Positions 34,400 through 46,689 are shown, counted from the first letter of the stretch. The stretch: 64,000 nt of DNA from Dastarcus helophoroides (GCA_028583605.1 CM053326.1:37851931-37915930), one strand, 5' to 3'. Notes: a model not told the origin generated them from the sequence alone. Numbers and translations are program-made.

Positions 34400-37389
34400 A
34401 ATGTTTTGTATTCAAAAAAAGTTATACGTGGTTTTCGAGCGAAACATGACAATTTCAGAATTGGTTAATCTTAATTTTTATTAAAAATATAATCAGGAAA
34501 TATTAGTGTGTGTATACTCAGTTGTTTCTTTGGCGGCGCAAAATATTAAATAAAGGCTTACGTTTTTAAACGAAAGTCGGTTGCACCGAAAAAACAAATA
34601 CGATTTGTTTGAAAAATTATCCACTTAAATTCATCTTGGGAGGTATTAATTATCGTCTACGTCTATCCAACGTAAACGCTTCAACCGTGCAAGATGTAGC
34701 TATTTAACTCACTTCAAATGATTCAATTTCGGTAATAAGCGGGCTTGTAAAAAGAAAATTAAAAAGAAGAGGATATTTTAGACAACATAAATATTGCTTT
34801 ATATTCATTTCAGCTGATTGCAAAGAGAGGGGTTTAAGTGATTTTTTAAAATATTACGCTACACCTTGTGTACGAAGTTAATTAATCAGTCGCGTGGACA
34901 ATAATTATGTGGTTAGGCACTAGGGGTCCCATATTCATTGTTACAAAAATGAGAAATATCTTTCGATAACTTTTATATAAGCAAAACATTTTAGAATTTT
35001 TTTCATTACAAGTTCAATGGCTTCTTTTAAGAAGCCACATATTATTTTTGTTAACTCACGAGTGCATACAAAGGAAATAAATGGTTTTAATGTTAACTGC
35101 AGGGGTGGCTGCCTAATCTAACGCTTTTTTTAAGAGTGAAGGTTCTTTGAAATAAAAGTTCGGCTATCATTATAAATGCAAGTAACAATAGACTTAATGT
35201 ACAAAAGGGACGCAGTGTGCACGTGAAATGACAAAGCGTCTAAACCACCCCTAATCCAACAAGTATAACTAGAAACACACATGCACGGAATAATCCATCC
35301 CGCTTTACGGGTTTAACCGGCACGTTCCGCGGCTGCGACCAGCGGTCCTCAACCCATCTTTCAGGGAGGGGATTCCCGCCTTTTTCTAGAAATTTTTCAT
35401 CAGTATAATTTTTAATCCGATTTTGATTCGTTAAATGGTGACTACTTTTTGGCACCGTCATAAAACCATTTTTAATAATTATATTTCTGATAATGTTCCA
35501 TTTTATCCAAAATTTGGAATTCGTTGCTTAACTTTGTTACATCTATTTGTGTGGATTTGTAATTTTTTAGAATATAAGCCACTTATTTTGGAAATGGTTT
35601 GGAAAGGATTGATCAAATAGTTTAATTTTTATTAAGCCTAACTTCTACTTTCGTTTCTCAGTGTTGGATCCTATGCATATTGAGTCTACGCCGTACTCAT
35701 TAATCCACGCTAAAAACTCACTTTCCTCCATAGTTATAGGTATCCTCGGGTAATTGTTGCATCAATTCAAAAGATTTTTTAAAATAATGATAACAATTGT
35801 TACTTTTTTAAATTGATATTCTCTCTTAAACTGGAAAGCGACATAAGTTCCGTCAATTGTTGATCGATTTTGAGATTCTTGTTTGTTTCGATTCAGAATA
35901 TTCTAGAAAAGAAGCTCGATTTCTGCAAATGATTACTCAAATAATTTAATTTTTATTAAAGAATATTGTAGTTTGTTATTAAGATAATGAAACTAAGGTC
36001 TTTCATAACGTTTTTATATAATACTACGACTTCGTCTGCAGATTTAAGTAAATAATTAGAATTTAACAGAAAAACTTTCCAAAATGAAAGAGGGTTTTTA
36101 AATTTTTTGAAGTGACAGATCAATTTATTTGTTTTAATGTTTTTATTTGTCTCTGCTACTGGTCAAATATGCTTTTTTATTTATGAAAGTGTTACCGTTG
36201 CACTCTTTAAAATGCGGGAGATTTCTTTTCAAATACGGATTTACCAAAATATGAAAGAACCTGTAAAAAACGGGAGATCTGGCAATTACTACCGCAGAGA
36301 AACCAAGAAGAGAGGGAATTGCAGCCCTATTGCGTTACGACGCTATCAAATTGCCACAGTTCCTCTAAAAATATCCTACCTGCAAAGTAACACTAATTTT
36401 AAACCCCATCGTTAGCAGTGTTGTCATTGCCAAGTTTTGCATTTATCTACATACATGAGTCATGCCATATGCTCGAGAGTAGAACATCGAGAAAGTGTGG
36501 GAAATCTGCCAACACTGAAGCGGACAAACAGACAGACAAACACACTTATGCATTTATATATTAGAAAGGATGTTGCAGATTAGGTTCCTCTCAACAAGAG
36601 TTTTAAAAGGGTAAGACGCAATTCGCCTTAGTTTTTAAGAAAAATCCATTTAACCAAAAGTTTTCCTTTTAATTTCATATTAACAGTTTTCTGTTCACTA
36701 CCAAGTAATTTGTGTATATTTTATTGTTTTACAGAGAGCCATATAATGTAAAAACTGGAGATAATAAGTATGTTTGTCCAAATTCTTTACAACGAACCAG
36801 CGACTTAAGTAACTTTTGAGAACCACTGCCAAAAATACCCCCACACCTTGATCACGATCTACCTCAACTAGTTAATTTAACACAACATATGCGCGCTGCA
36901 AATCAAGTTTCAATCAATGCGTCAGCCAAGAATTCAAGCTCTACAAACTACCCTTCTGCACAATCCACCGGCAAGCAAAACCGGCATTACATGCACATGC
37001 AGGGGGTGTTCCACCCCACGCCCAATTATTATTATTCATGCCGAGCAATGCAAAGTCATTTGTAAAATACAGAGGGTGATGCTGATCGTACCTTGGACAC
37101 GTGCGCGCGTGCCACCAACTGTCGTAAAATACCGATAGCAGAAAGTTTGGACTATTAAAGGGGTGGAGGTTGAGTGAATTCGAAATAAAGCCACTTGAGC
37201 AATTTTTTTCGATCTCTACTTATCGTGCATAATAGATCGGGAAACGAACAAAAGGTGTGCAGTATCTACTTATTGCTGAATAAATATGAACCCTTCTATA
37301 ACACAATTTAAAGGTTTCGTGTTATCAAAACCGTGATAAGGAAAAATAAATAGTAGATGGCTTCAGTGAAGCTACTTCCTGTTAACGTA
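34400..37389. other. Intergenic, mostly unassigned
   Basis: It contains the small frame at 35240-35461 (listed separately), a retroposon-like tail near 36520-36570 (CAGACAGACAAACAC..TATATATTAG), and a GC-richer patch at 36900-37140 whose 73-residue frame has no recognisable motif. Otherwise nothing is supported. Confidence 0.35.
35240..35461 (-). CDS. Possible 73-residue protein with a C-terminal membrane anchor
   Basis: A true ATG at 35461 opens 73 codons. The N-terminal 55 residues are polar (EKGGNPLPERWVEDRWSQPR is followed by a KPVKRD stretch). The last 15 or so (ACVFLVILVGLGVV) are hydrophobic and end at the stop, like a tail-anchored small membrane protein. The segment is more GC-rich than its surroundings, as coding DNA would be. 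I do not recognise it, no promoter or poly(A) signal was identified, and it could be a chance frame or an old element piece. Confidence 0.3.
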   Translation of the reverse strand: MTVPKSSHHLTNQNRIKNYTDEKFLEKGGNPLPERWVEDRWSQPRNVPVKPVKRDGLFRACVFLVILVGLGVV

Positions 37390-37870
37390 GTTCACTGGTA
37401 GTAATTGCAGCAAAAATTTTTTAAAGCTTTAGGTCTCTTACGCTCAAGCGAGAGATAAATGTCAGTACTGCCACGACTATCCGATCATAGCATAGACTGT
37501 CCGCGTGGATACAATAATACAAGTCCTCCCCAAGCCTCTTTGCAGTAGATTTTCTGGGCCGACAAAACGCAACAAAGCTTTAGCTAAATACATCTAGAAA
37601 GAGTAGTAGAGCTGCTATGTTGCTATTACTTTAAGATATTTCCCTAAATTTGGAGATAAAAACATAAAATTTTGAATTTCGATTACGCAAAAACGATACC
37701 GCTAGTAATCATCATATTTTACTAATTCATTCACAATATCACCTTACATAATATATTACTCCTATCAAAAACTGTATAGAGATTTGGCCGCGATAAATTA
37801 AAATCTCTTTGAAAACATTTTTTCGCCTATTTTGCCCTATAACTTACATGTTAAAAATCGTAAGGTAGTT
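37390..37870 (+). repeat. Tandem duplicated segment, first copy
   Basis: A roughly 480-bp segment matches 37888-38132 joined to 42529-42830. Shared blocks include GTCCGCGTGGATACAATAAT (ATCCGCGTGGATACAATAAT in copy two), GATTACGCAAAAACG, CATTCACAATATCA and AAAATCTCTTTGAAAACATT. This copy lacks the 4.4-kb insertion and so preserves an uninterrupted version of the insertion site (GAGTAGTAGAGCTGC). Confidence 0.75.
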
Positions 37871-38132
37871 TGTTGGTTGCGGTTAGGGTATTTAACCGGC
37901 AGTAATCGCAGCAAACAGTTTTTAGAACGGTTAGATCTTCGCTGCGTAAGAGAGCCGTAAATGCGAAACTATCAGCACTAGACGATTTTTAGTATAGATT
38001 ATCCGCGTGGATACAATAATAAAAAAACCAAAACTGCTTTCAGTACATTTTTTGAGCAGACAACACTGCACGTTTATGCGATAAAATTCACCCAAAACAG
38101 CTTTATCCAAAGGCATCTGGCACGAGTGGTAG

Positions 38133-41100
38133 CAGTGTTGCCATATGTTCGGTAATTACCGTATATGTAAGGTAATTCTGACAAGAGAATGGTGTACCGT
38201 CTAAATACCAATACCGTACCAAAAAATACGGTAATTTACGTTTTATTATTTAATAACAATACGTTTGTTAAGTAATTCACCAATATTATTTTACGCCCAG
38301 TTCCACAATTTACAACCAAGTAAACGCCGTGCTATCTCGTGATAAGTAGAAACATTGTAGTTTAATTTTGAAAGATTTTTCTTGGATATTGAACACTAAT
38401 ATTTATATTTTAATTATTTATTCCTAATTAGTAAGATCCGATACGTACTTATTTTCTGCTTTGTTTTTTATTTATGTATTTTTGGGTTTTTTACGAAGAT
38501 GTAGAAAGGGCATTCATTTATAAAAATATATTTAGAAATATGAAGTTTAAACTGGAAATTACGAGATTAAAGTGGAAATTTGTACTTTTTTTTTAGGAAA
38601 TTTCATAGATAGAGTCGAAATTTCGGCTTTAATTTGGAAATTTTAACTTTTTTTCACGAAATTTCTAGATAAGTCGAAATTTCTTATTCTATGATTTGGT
38701 TAGGCATGATGACAGCTGCGCCCCACGAACCCTTAGAATATAAGAATATATTCCAAGCACCAACGCCTTTACAATTTAATATTCACATTTAGCAGTAGGG
38801 TACGTTCACTAATTTTAATTTTTTATTAACCAAAATTTCGACTTTTTGTTGACATTTCAAGGTTAAAGTAGAATTTTGGAGAAAAAAGTCGAAATTTCGA
38901 GTTCCAACTCGACATTTTACAAAAGCGTAGACGGAACATTAATTTAAAAAAATCATTTTTAGATTTTTCGATTTTTTTAAATATCGATTTTTTTTTAAAT
39001 TTCGAGTTTTTTCTTCGAAATTAGTACTTTAATCTCGAAATTTTGGATATAAACTCGAAATTTCGGCTTTAAACTCGAAATTTTGACCTTACACTCAAAA
39101 TTTCAAATTTTTTCTCGAAAATTCCACTTTTTTCTCGAAATTTCTCTTGAAATTTCGAAGACAAAGGTCATAATTTCGACTTTAATCTTGAAATTTTAAC
39201 ATATCGAATTTTTTCTCAAAACTTCGAGAATAAGTCAAAATTTTTATACTCTAAGGTTAAATTAGGCCGATGACAGTTACGTCCCACCACTCCCCTTTCC
39301 CAACAATCTTGACAGTTGGTAGTAGCGTGCATTCAATAATTACTATTTTTAATGTCCAAAATTTCGTCTCTTTTCTGGAAATTTCGAGAAAAAAGTCGAA
39401 ATTTGGAGTTTTAAATCGAAATTCCGTAATTAATATAGAAAATTCGAGAAAAAATCTGAAATTTGAGAAAAACGTAGGTCGAAATTTCGAGGAAATAGAT
39501 TGAAATTTGAAAAAAAAGTCGAAATTTCGAGCAGGAAAGTCTAAATTTTAAATTTAAAGTCGAAATTTCGAAAATTTCGATATTAAAGTCAAAATTTTGA
39601 GAAAAAAGTCGATATTTAAGATAAAAATCGAAAATTGTGAAGAAAAATGAAATTGTTCTGAAAAAAGTCGAATTTTTTTTATTAAGGTCGAAATTTCAAA
39701 AAAAAAGAGTAGAAATTTGAGAAAAAAGTCGAAAATTGAGGAAAAAAAAAACGAAATTTGAAGAAAAAAGTCAAATTTCTTAGATTGAGTCGAAATTTCA
39801 AGAAAAAAGTCGAAATTTTCGAATAAAAGTCGAAATTTTGAGTTTAAAGTCGAAATTTCGAGAAAAATGTCGAAATTTCGATATTTAGGTCAAAATTTGG
39901 AGAAAAAATCGAAATTTGAAATAAAAGTCGAAATTTCGAGAAAAAAGTCGGGATTTGAGAAAAAAGTCGAAATTTCTGGAAAAAATTGAATTTTTGAGTT
40001 GAAAGTCGAAATTACGAGAAAAATATCAAAATTTCGATATTAAGGCTAAAATTTCGAGAAAAAAGTCGATAATTGAGAAAAAAGTCGAAAAATAAACGAA
40101 ATTTCTAGAAGAAAGTCGAACTTATCAGACTAAGGTCGAAATTTCCAGAAAAAAGTCGAAATTTGAGAAAAACGACAAAATTTCTAGAAAAAAGTCGAAA
40201 TTTCGAAATATCTCGAGAAGAAGTCGAAATTTGAGAATAAAGTCGAAATTTCGAGTAACGTTGAAATTTCCAGAAAAAACTTCGAAATTTAAAAAAAACG
40301 TCGAAATTTCAGGAAAAAGTCTAAGTTGTGAAATATCTCGGGAAAGAGTAGAAATTTGAAAAAAAGTTCGAAATTTCGAAATATCTCGAAAAAAAGCCGA
40401 AATTTGAGAAAAAAGTCTAAATTTCGAAAAAAAAGTCTAAATTTGCGAAAAAAAAATCGAAATTTCGAGAAAAATGTCGAAATTTCGATATTTAGGTCAA
40501 AATTTCGAGAAAAAATCGAAATTTGAAATAAAAGTCAAAACTTCGAGAAAAAAGTCGAAATCTCGAGACCAAAACGTCGGAATTTGAGAAAAAAGTCGAA
40601 ATTTCTGGAAAAAAATTGAAATTTTGAGTTTAAAGTCGAAATTTCGAGAAAAATATCAAAATTTCGATATTAACGTTAAAATTTCGAGAAAAAAGTCGAT
40701 ATTTGAGAAAAAAGTCGAAAAATTGAGAAAAAAGAAACGAAATTTCTAAAAGAAAGTCGAACTTATCAGACTAAGGTCGAAATTTCCAGAAAAAAGTCGA
40801 AATTTGAGAAAAACGACAAAATTTCTAGAAAAAAGTCGAAATTTCGAAATATCTCGAGAAAAAGTCGAAATTTGAGAATAAAGTCGAAATTTCGAGTAAA
40901 AGGCGAAATTGCGAAAAAAAATCGAAATTTTGAAGAAAAATAAATCGAAATTTGAGAAAAAAGTCAAAATTTCGAGAAAAAAAGTCGATTTTTTGAGAAA
41001 AAAAGTAGAAATTTTGAGTTTAAAGTCGAAATTTTGAGCATAATGTCAACATTTCGATATTAAGGTCAAAATTTCGAAAAAAAGTCGATATTTGAAAAAA

Positions 41101-42528
41101 AAGTCGAAAATTGTGAAAAAAAAACGAAATTTTGAGAAAAAGTCGAACTTATCAGATTAAGGTGCAAATTTCGAGAACAAATTATAAATTTGAGAAAAAG
41201 GTCGAAAATTGAGCAAAAAAAACGAAATTTCGAGAAAAAAGTCGAAGTTTTCAGATTAAGACCGAAATTTCTAGAAAAAAGTCGAAATTTCGAGAAAAAC
41301 GTCGACATTTTGTGAAAAAACTCGAAATTTGGAAATATTTCGAGAAAAAAACCGAAATTTGAGAAGAAAAGTCAAAATTTCAGAAAAAACGTTGAAATTT
41401 GGAAAAAAAGACGAAATTTGCGAAAAAAAAATCGAAATTTCGAGGAAAAAGGCGAAATTTCGAAAAAAATGTCGAAATTTCTATATTAAGGTCAAAATTT
41501 CCAGAAAAAAGTCGAAATTTAAGAAAAAAGTCAGAAATTGAGAAAAAACGAAATTTCGAGAAAAAGGTCGAAATTTGGAGAAAAAATTGAACTTTGAAGG
41601 AAAAGTCAAAATTTTGAAAAAGAAATCGAAATTTTGAGAAAAAAAGTCAAAATTTGAGAAAAATGTAGGTTGAAATTTCGACAAAAGAAGTCGAAATTTC
41701 GAGAAAAAATCGAAATTTTGAGTTTAAAGTCGAAATTTCGAGAAAAATGTCAAAATTTCGATATTAAGGTCAAAAGTTCGAGAAAAAAATCGAAATTTGA
41801 GAAAAACGTCGATATTTCGAGAAAAAAGTCGAAATTTCGAAATATTTCGAGTAAAAAGTTGAAATTTGAGAAAAAGTCGAAATTTCGAGAAAAAAGTCAA
41901 AGTCTCCAGAAAAAGTCGAAATTTGGAAGTTAAGGTTGAAATTTCCAAATAAAAGTCGAAATTTCCAGAAAAAAGTCGAAATTTTGAGAAAAAACTCGAA
42001 ATTTGAGAAAAAAGTCGAAATTTGTAAAAAAGGCGAAATTTCCAGAAATAACATTTTTTTTAATCGATGCTCATCTTTCTACGCCTTTGTAACATTTCAA
42101 CATTAATCGTTAAATTTCGATTTAAAAATTGAAATTTCAATTTTATTCTAGAAATTTTGACTTTAAATTCCAAATTTCGACTTTAAATTCCAAATTTTAG
42201 CTTTTTTTTTCGAAATTTTGACATTAAGGTCGAAATATTGACTTTAATCTCGGGATTTAGAGGAGAAAAAGTCAACATTCGGTGATTAATTTTTTTTCCA
42301 AATTGATGTATTTAGACGCTCTTGTAATTTTTACTTCAAAAAAAGTAAATAAACTTTTTTCAAGTTTTGTAGTGTATTTATTAATACGTGTGCAACGTGT
42401 TTAACACTAAATAAAAGTTTTTAAGACGGGTAACAGGTAATAAAATAACGGGCTATAATTTTTGTGAAAATACGGTAATTTTAACTGCGTATGTACGGAA
42501 TTTTACCTTCAAATATATGGCAACACTG
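38133..42528. mobile_element. hAT-like non-autonomous TIR element carrying a 3.7-kb minisatellite
   Basis: Ends CAGTGTTGCCATAT and, inverted, CAGTGTTGCCATAT: 14 identical bases, opening CAGTG and closing CACTG. They are flanked by an exact 8-bp duplication, AGTGGTAG, at 38125-38132 and 42529-42536. That is the hAT signature. The next 80 or so bases at each end contain related ACGGTAATT motifs. The interior has no transposase and is almost entirely repeat array. The element splits the second of two tandem copies of a host segment, so its boundaries are confirmed by the unsplit copy at 37390-37870. Confidence 0.85.
38560..42270. repeat. AAATTTCGA minisatellite array with orientation switches
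   Basis: Basic unit about 20 bp, AAGTCGAAATTTCGAGAAAA, highly repetitive from about 39360 to 42060 on the plus strand. The flanking parts, about 38560-39240 and 42100-42270, carry the unit in the opposite sense. Higher-order repetition is visible: a block containing GTCGAACTTATCAGACTAAG recurs at about 40114, 40755 and (variant) 41141. The long Lys/Phe-rich frames in this region, on both strands, are repeat translations and not genes. Confidence 0.9.
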
Positions 42529-42836
42529 AGTGGTAGAGGTATTATGTTGCCGTTACTTCAAGATGTTTCCATAACGTGCGGAATCGAAATTCGGTGAGAT
42601 GTGTAATTTCAAATTGCGATTACGCAAAAACGGTACAGCAAGAAGTATTAATACTTTGCCATTTCATTCACAATATCATCCTACATAATATATTTCGTTT
42701 TTACGAAAATTTATAATAAGATTTGGCCGTAATAATTTAAAATCTCTTTGAAAACATTCTTTCGCTTGTTTTCTTTACACGTTAAAAATCCTAAGTTTGA
42801 TAATGACTATTTCGCTTTTGGCAGCATCACGAATCC

Positions 42837-44900
42837 TTTAATTTTGCAGGTGTATGGGTAACACTGCTAGTGATATCTGACAGAAATTCAAAGAAAATCT
42901 ATAGAAAAGCTACTACCTTAAGGAGTAATTTCAGTTAAAGTTCATCTAGACTGAATTATTTATCTTCCTTTATGTGTGAAATTTCTATTTTCTTTCGCTC
43001 TTTTTGTGGTTATGATGATTGTAGGATTACATCAGTTTAATAATTAGTGATATTTAATTATATCACGTAATACTTTTAAATTAAAAATAATATAGAGATA
43101 GAAAACAATATGGTAAAATTTAGCAGAAGTTAAACGAACCTTTAGATTGTAACTGTTTACTGTAATTATTTTAATTTATGAATTTAATTTTGGTCAATCT
43201 CTGCACTACTAACCTAGACGGTAGTAGTGTATAAAAGTAGAGGGGATCCACAAGTCCAGGTGTCAGCAGCTGGTAGCCACTTTCACCCCCGTTCACCACA
43301 ACCCTGACGTTCAAATTCAACCTCCGTTGCTATGTAGTTTAATACAGATTTATATCCCTGCAGAGAGTGAGATTATTTTTGTTACTATTGGACTCTATTA
43401 TGTTGAATTTTTTGCTACTTACCTGATCGGTAATAAAAATATTTTTTTACCGAAGGCGAAACAGTGAAGATGCGTTTTATGAGACCTCATTTGAATAAAA
43501 CGAATGTAAAAGTTTCTTTGTTTGAAATAGAATTTTTTGTGAGATTAATTCTAATAATTATTCTGTAGCTTTTGTGTAATATATTTTTATTTCCGAAATC
43601 AATAATTCACAAAATAGTTTAATGAAGATAAATTCTGACAAGTTCCCATTAAGCAGATAATAATCGAACTCCATATATCAGTTCGATAAAGTTAATAAAA
43701 TTATTTTAACGAAGACAGATTCTCCTTAAAAATATTTTAAATGCTCTGACCTGAAAGCTAAAAAGGCGTACCCCTACTTTCAATATCAGATAAAAAGGAA
43801 ACCGATACCTCGATATAAATCTAAAATATATGTAACCGTTCAGTGTCTTTTGTAAAACGAGTCTTCTTAAGAATTCCTTTTCATCCCTTACGTCATTCAA
43901 GACCTACTAACGACGACGATATAAAACATGTTTCACATATTCTGAAGTTTTCAAAAGATTTTCAACAATTTGGCCCAAATTAGGTATGACTTTATCGATT
44001 GGGAACACGATAAGTCGGATATAGTAGCTGCTACCTAGAATTTCTTTACATGCTCTTAAGGATTTGAATGACATCATAAAATTCATGTTATCGGTGGATC
44101 TCACGTCAAATAAAAAACAGTGATACAATTAAAATGCGTCTTTCTAATTGCCAAATAAATTGGGAATAATAATGTTTAGCAGTTATTTTTTCAGGTACTG
44201 AGCCAGAAATACTTTATGCAATAATTTTAAAGATAAAATAATGGAGGTCTGAAATCGCATCAGAAAAATTAAAACTTCCGAGTGGATTTTATGAAATTGG
44301 ATGGGGTATAGCTCGAAATGTTAACTCAGGTGGTTAAAGGTTTTCTTTTCATCTTATTTCTCTTGGACAATACTCGACTCAAGGCAGCATCCAGGTAGCA
44401 TAGATGATTTTGAGGCAAACTGAGAGGTAGAACTCGTTAATTTTTCTTGTGCATTTACCGTCCATTACCGCCTTTTGTCTACCTTGTTTAGAGAGTTGGT
44501 GGCCTATATTACTAAAAATAAAAATTTTTTGAGGACTGAGACACTTTACAACATTGTCATCAAAACTTTTTAACTCCAGCTATCTCGAATTCTACTAGGT
44601 TTGGATAATGTAACTTTTACAACTCTGGGCTGGTAAGATATTTATAACGAAAGGCAAAACTACAAAATAAAATGTTATGAATTGAAAAATGTTCCAAACA
44701 CAACAACAAAGTTTATATAAAGAAAGCATAAATATTATATTATCTTATTTTATAGTTAAACCAACATAATGAACATTTTTGATACTAAAAAAATTACAAA
44801 TAATGAAAGTTGTCAACCCGACATCGACCTACAAAACGGAAAATTTTTATCAAAAAAAAGGAAACCAATATCACATTTTTATTACATTTGAATAGTTATT
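42837..44900. other. Intergenic; one orphan TATA-like site
   Basis: AT-rich DNA. A good TATA-like site at 43229-43237 (GTATAAAAG) is followed by a GC-richer 120-bp stretch without an ATG in useful context, as in a non-coding first exon or a retroelement leader. No coding exon could be joined to it. Confidence 0.35.
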
Positions 44901-44903
44901 GAA

Positions 44904-45557
44904 TTACGATGACATGCACTTTTCAAATTTTTTGGCAAGAGAACCCATGATTTTAATGTAGCTATCTTTGCTCTCAGCTGCGCATGATTTGGACGATACC
45001 AAGGTGTTGCTTATGAACTGGTTAATTTCTTCAAGAGCTTGTTCAAACGACTGTTGGGTTTCTTCAACATTTTCAGCGCTATTGAGTTGGCGTCTGACAG
45101 CACGAAGTTTGTTTAAAGACTTGTTAAATTCTTCCCTGCTAAAGTTATCGATGCATTTCAACACCTTTTCATATTTGTACACTTTGCCAATTTTTCTATC
45201 GTGGATTTTTTTACATGCGTAGTATTTGGATAGGGTGGATTCCCGGTGTTTAGCTTGATGATAAGCTTTATCGATAATATTGTCTAGTTTGCTGTTTTCG
45301 CTGATCAAATCCAGAGCCATATGAGCAACCGCTTTCTGCAATTGTTCTTTGGCGTTAGCGTAAAGTTCTTGTTGTTGGATGATAGCATCTTCAATTTGTT
45401 CATTTAGTTTGGTGATACCGACATTGACATGTAAATCATCACTACACACCGAGTTTTCCTATGGGAGAAAATGTTTGACCGTTTGTTAGCAAAATTAATA
45501 AGTAATACTTACGGTGAAACTGACGACTAATCCAAGTAGAAACAAAAATGTCTTCAT
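44904..45557 (-). CDS. Secreted helical protein, copy 4 (intact, four-cysteine variant)
   Basis: Exon 1 (45513-45557) encodes MKTFLFLLGLVVSFT, a clear signal peptide, ending at GTAAGT. The intron is 54 bp; exon 2 is 44904-45458, starting ENSVCSDD. Total 199 residues, predicted secreted. It keeps the family Cys 1, 2, 5 and 6 (x19 between the first pair, x21 between the last, ending KCMSS). It lacks Cys 3 and Cys 4 together with about 15 residues around them, and has one extra N-terminal Cys. Joint loss of 3 and 4 suggests those two pair with each other in the other copies. TATA box at 45618-45626; AATAAA at 44878-44883. Function unknown. Confidence 0.86.
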
Positions 45558-45617
45558 TATTCACTGTATTTTTGAAACTAAACGTTATAAGACTGTACGA
45601 AAGAATACAATTGCCAA

Positions 45618-45626
45618 TATTTATAG
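45618..45626 (-). promoter_or_regulatory. TATA box of copy 4
   Basis: CTATAAATA on the minus strand, about 61 bases upstream of the ATG at 45557, a normal distance for a TATA promoter with a 5' UTR of about 30 bases. Confidence 0.6.
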
Positions 45627-46026
45627 CAGTTTTACTCAAGTAGATTGTTCGCGGAAGTTTAATAAATGTTATTTCTGTTTAAATTTTGAATGTGTTGTTC
45701 TCTGATTGGATGGAAACACTTCAGACGTATTATTTTAAAATAATTATTGCGTCTGAACACGAGTGACTTTTGGACTATCACCAAAGGAATTTTTCCCTTA
45801 TTAGAATACAATGCTCTTAAACACCTAATTCAGAGATAGTTTATATTTTAAGATACTTATTTTAAATAAGTGTTATTTAGTAACATATCCTATTACTAAG
45901 CAGTAGAACGTCAAATAGTTTTAACAACATTTATTATGAAAGCTTCAGTTCATTTTTCAAAAATCAGAATTCATTCAACCCATTTATTCCCTAAAGTAAT
46001 AATTACCTATGTACTATAAAAAAAAT

Positions 46027-46152
46027 TAAAATACAAATCTTATCTGCTAAAACCAAGAAAGATTAAAAATCACAACAAAGGTTGTTGTGGTGGGGACAAG
46101 ATTTGTATTTCAATTTTTGAAGATAACCAAGGACCAGTCCGTTCCACTAAAA
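46027..46152 (+). repeat. Hammerhead-like short repeat, locus 3 (core deleted)
   Basis: Only the outer inverted parts remain: TACAAATCTTATCTGCTAAA on the left, and GGGGACAAGATTTG with GGACCAGTCCGTTCCACT on the right. The hammerhead-like core between them is missing, as expected of recombination within the inverted repeat. Confidence 0.7.
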
Positions 46153-46371
46153 TGTATATGCTATGTTTTCTTCGGTTTAAAAAATAAATATTATTAATGA
46201 AATCAAATGTAAGCAGTCAAAAATGAAAAAAAAAAGTAATATCTTAGTCTTAACCCAATTTAAAGTCACCTCTAAAACCATTGACCTTTAAACACCAGAC
46301 ATGGAAATGAATATTTCTTAGAATGTAAATAACGTTGTTGAATTAGAGTACTTACATTTTTTCTGAGATGT

Positions 46372-46380
46372 CTATAAAAG
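46372..46380 (+). promoter_or_regulatory. TATA box of copy 5
   Basis: CTATAAAAG about 64 bases upstream of the ATG at 46444. The promoter appears intact although the gene body is damaged. Confidence 0.5.
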
Positions 46381-46689
46381 TAATTACTGTGTGATGTAAT
46401 ATGACATTGTATCTTTTGTAGTTAGGCACCTTATTGGAAGAAAATGATATGCAAAACATTTTGCACAGTTTTCATTTGGTGCTCTCTGGTATCGGTAAGT
46501 CAGTTCTTCTTATTCAAGTGCTTCTGTGAGGGAGAAAAATGTCAGGCATTATTAAAAGAGTTTGAAAAGATTTTATCCAATATTTACCGCATAATTCAAT
46601 AATCTTTCAAAATTAATATTTCAAAAAGGAAAAATTGAATGACTATAATTTAAAAAAAATCAAAATTATTTTTTGTTTCAAGTTTAAAA

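Noticed and set aside
36137..36415. 92-residue frame with a hydrophobic N-terminus
   Set aside because: Composition shifts abruptly from hydrophobic to basic, with no TATA box, donor or conserved motif, so I could not support it as a gene.
36917..37138. 73-residue GC-richer frame with several cysteines
   Set aside because: No start context, promoter, splice partner or recognisable motif; probably a chance frame in an unassigned GC-richer patch.
38560..42270. Many Lys/Phe-rich frames on both strands, and a CRISPR-like look
   Set aside because: They are translations of the AAATTTCGA minisatellite. The units are adjacent and variable without unique spacers, and the genome is animal.
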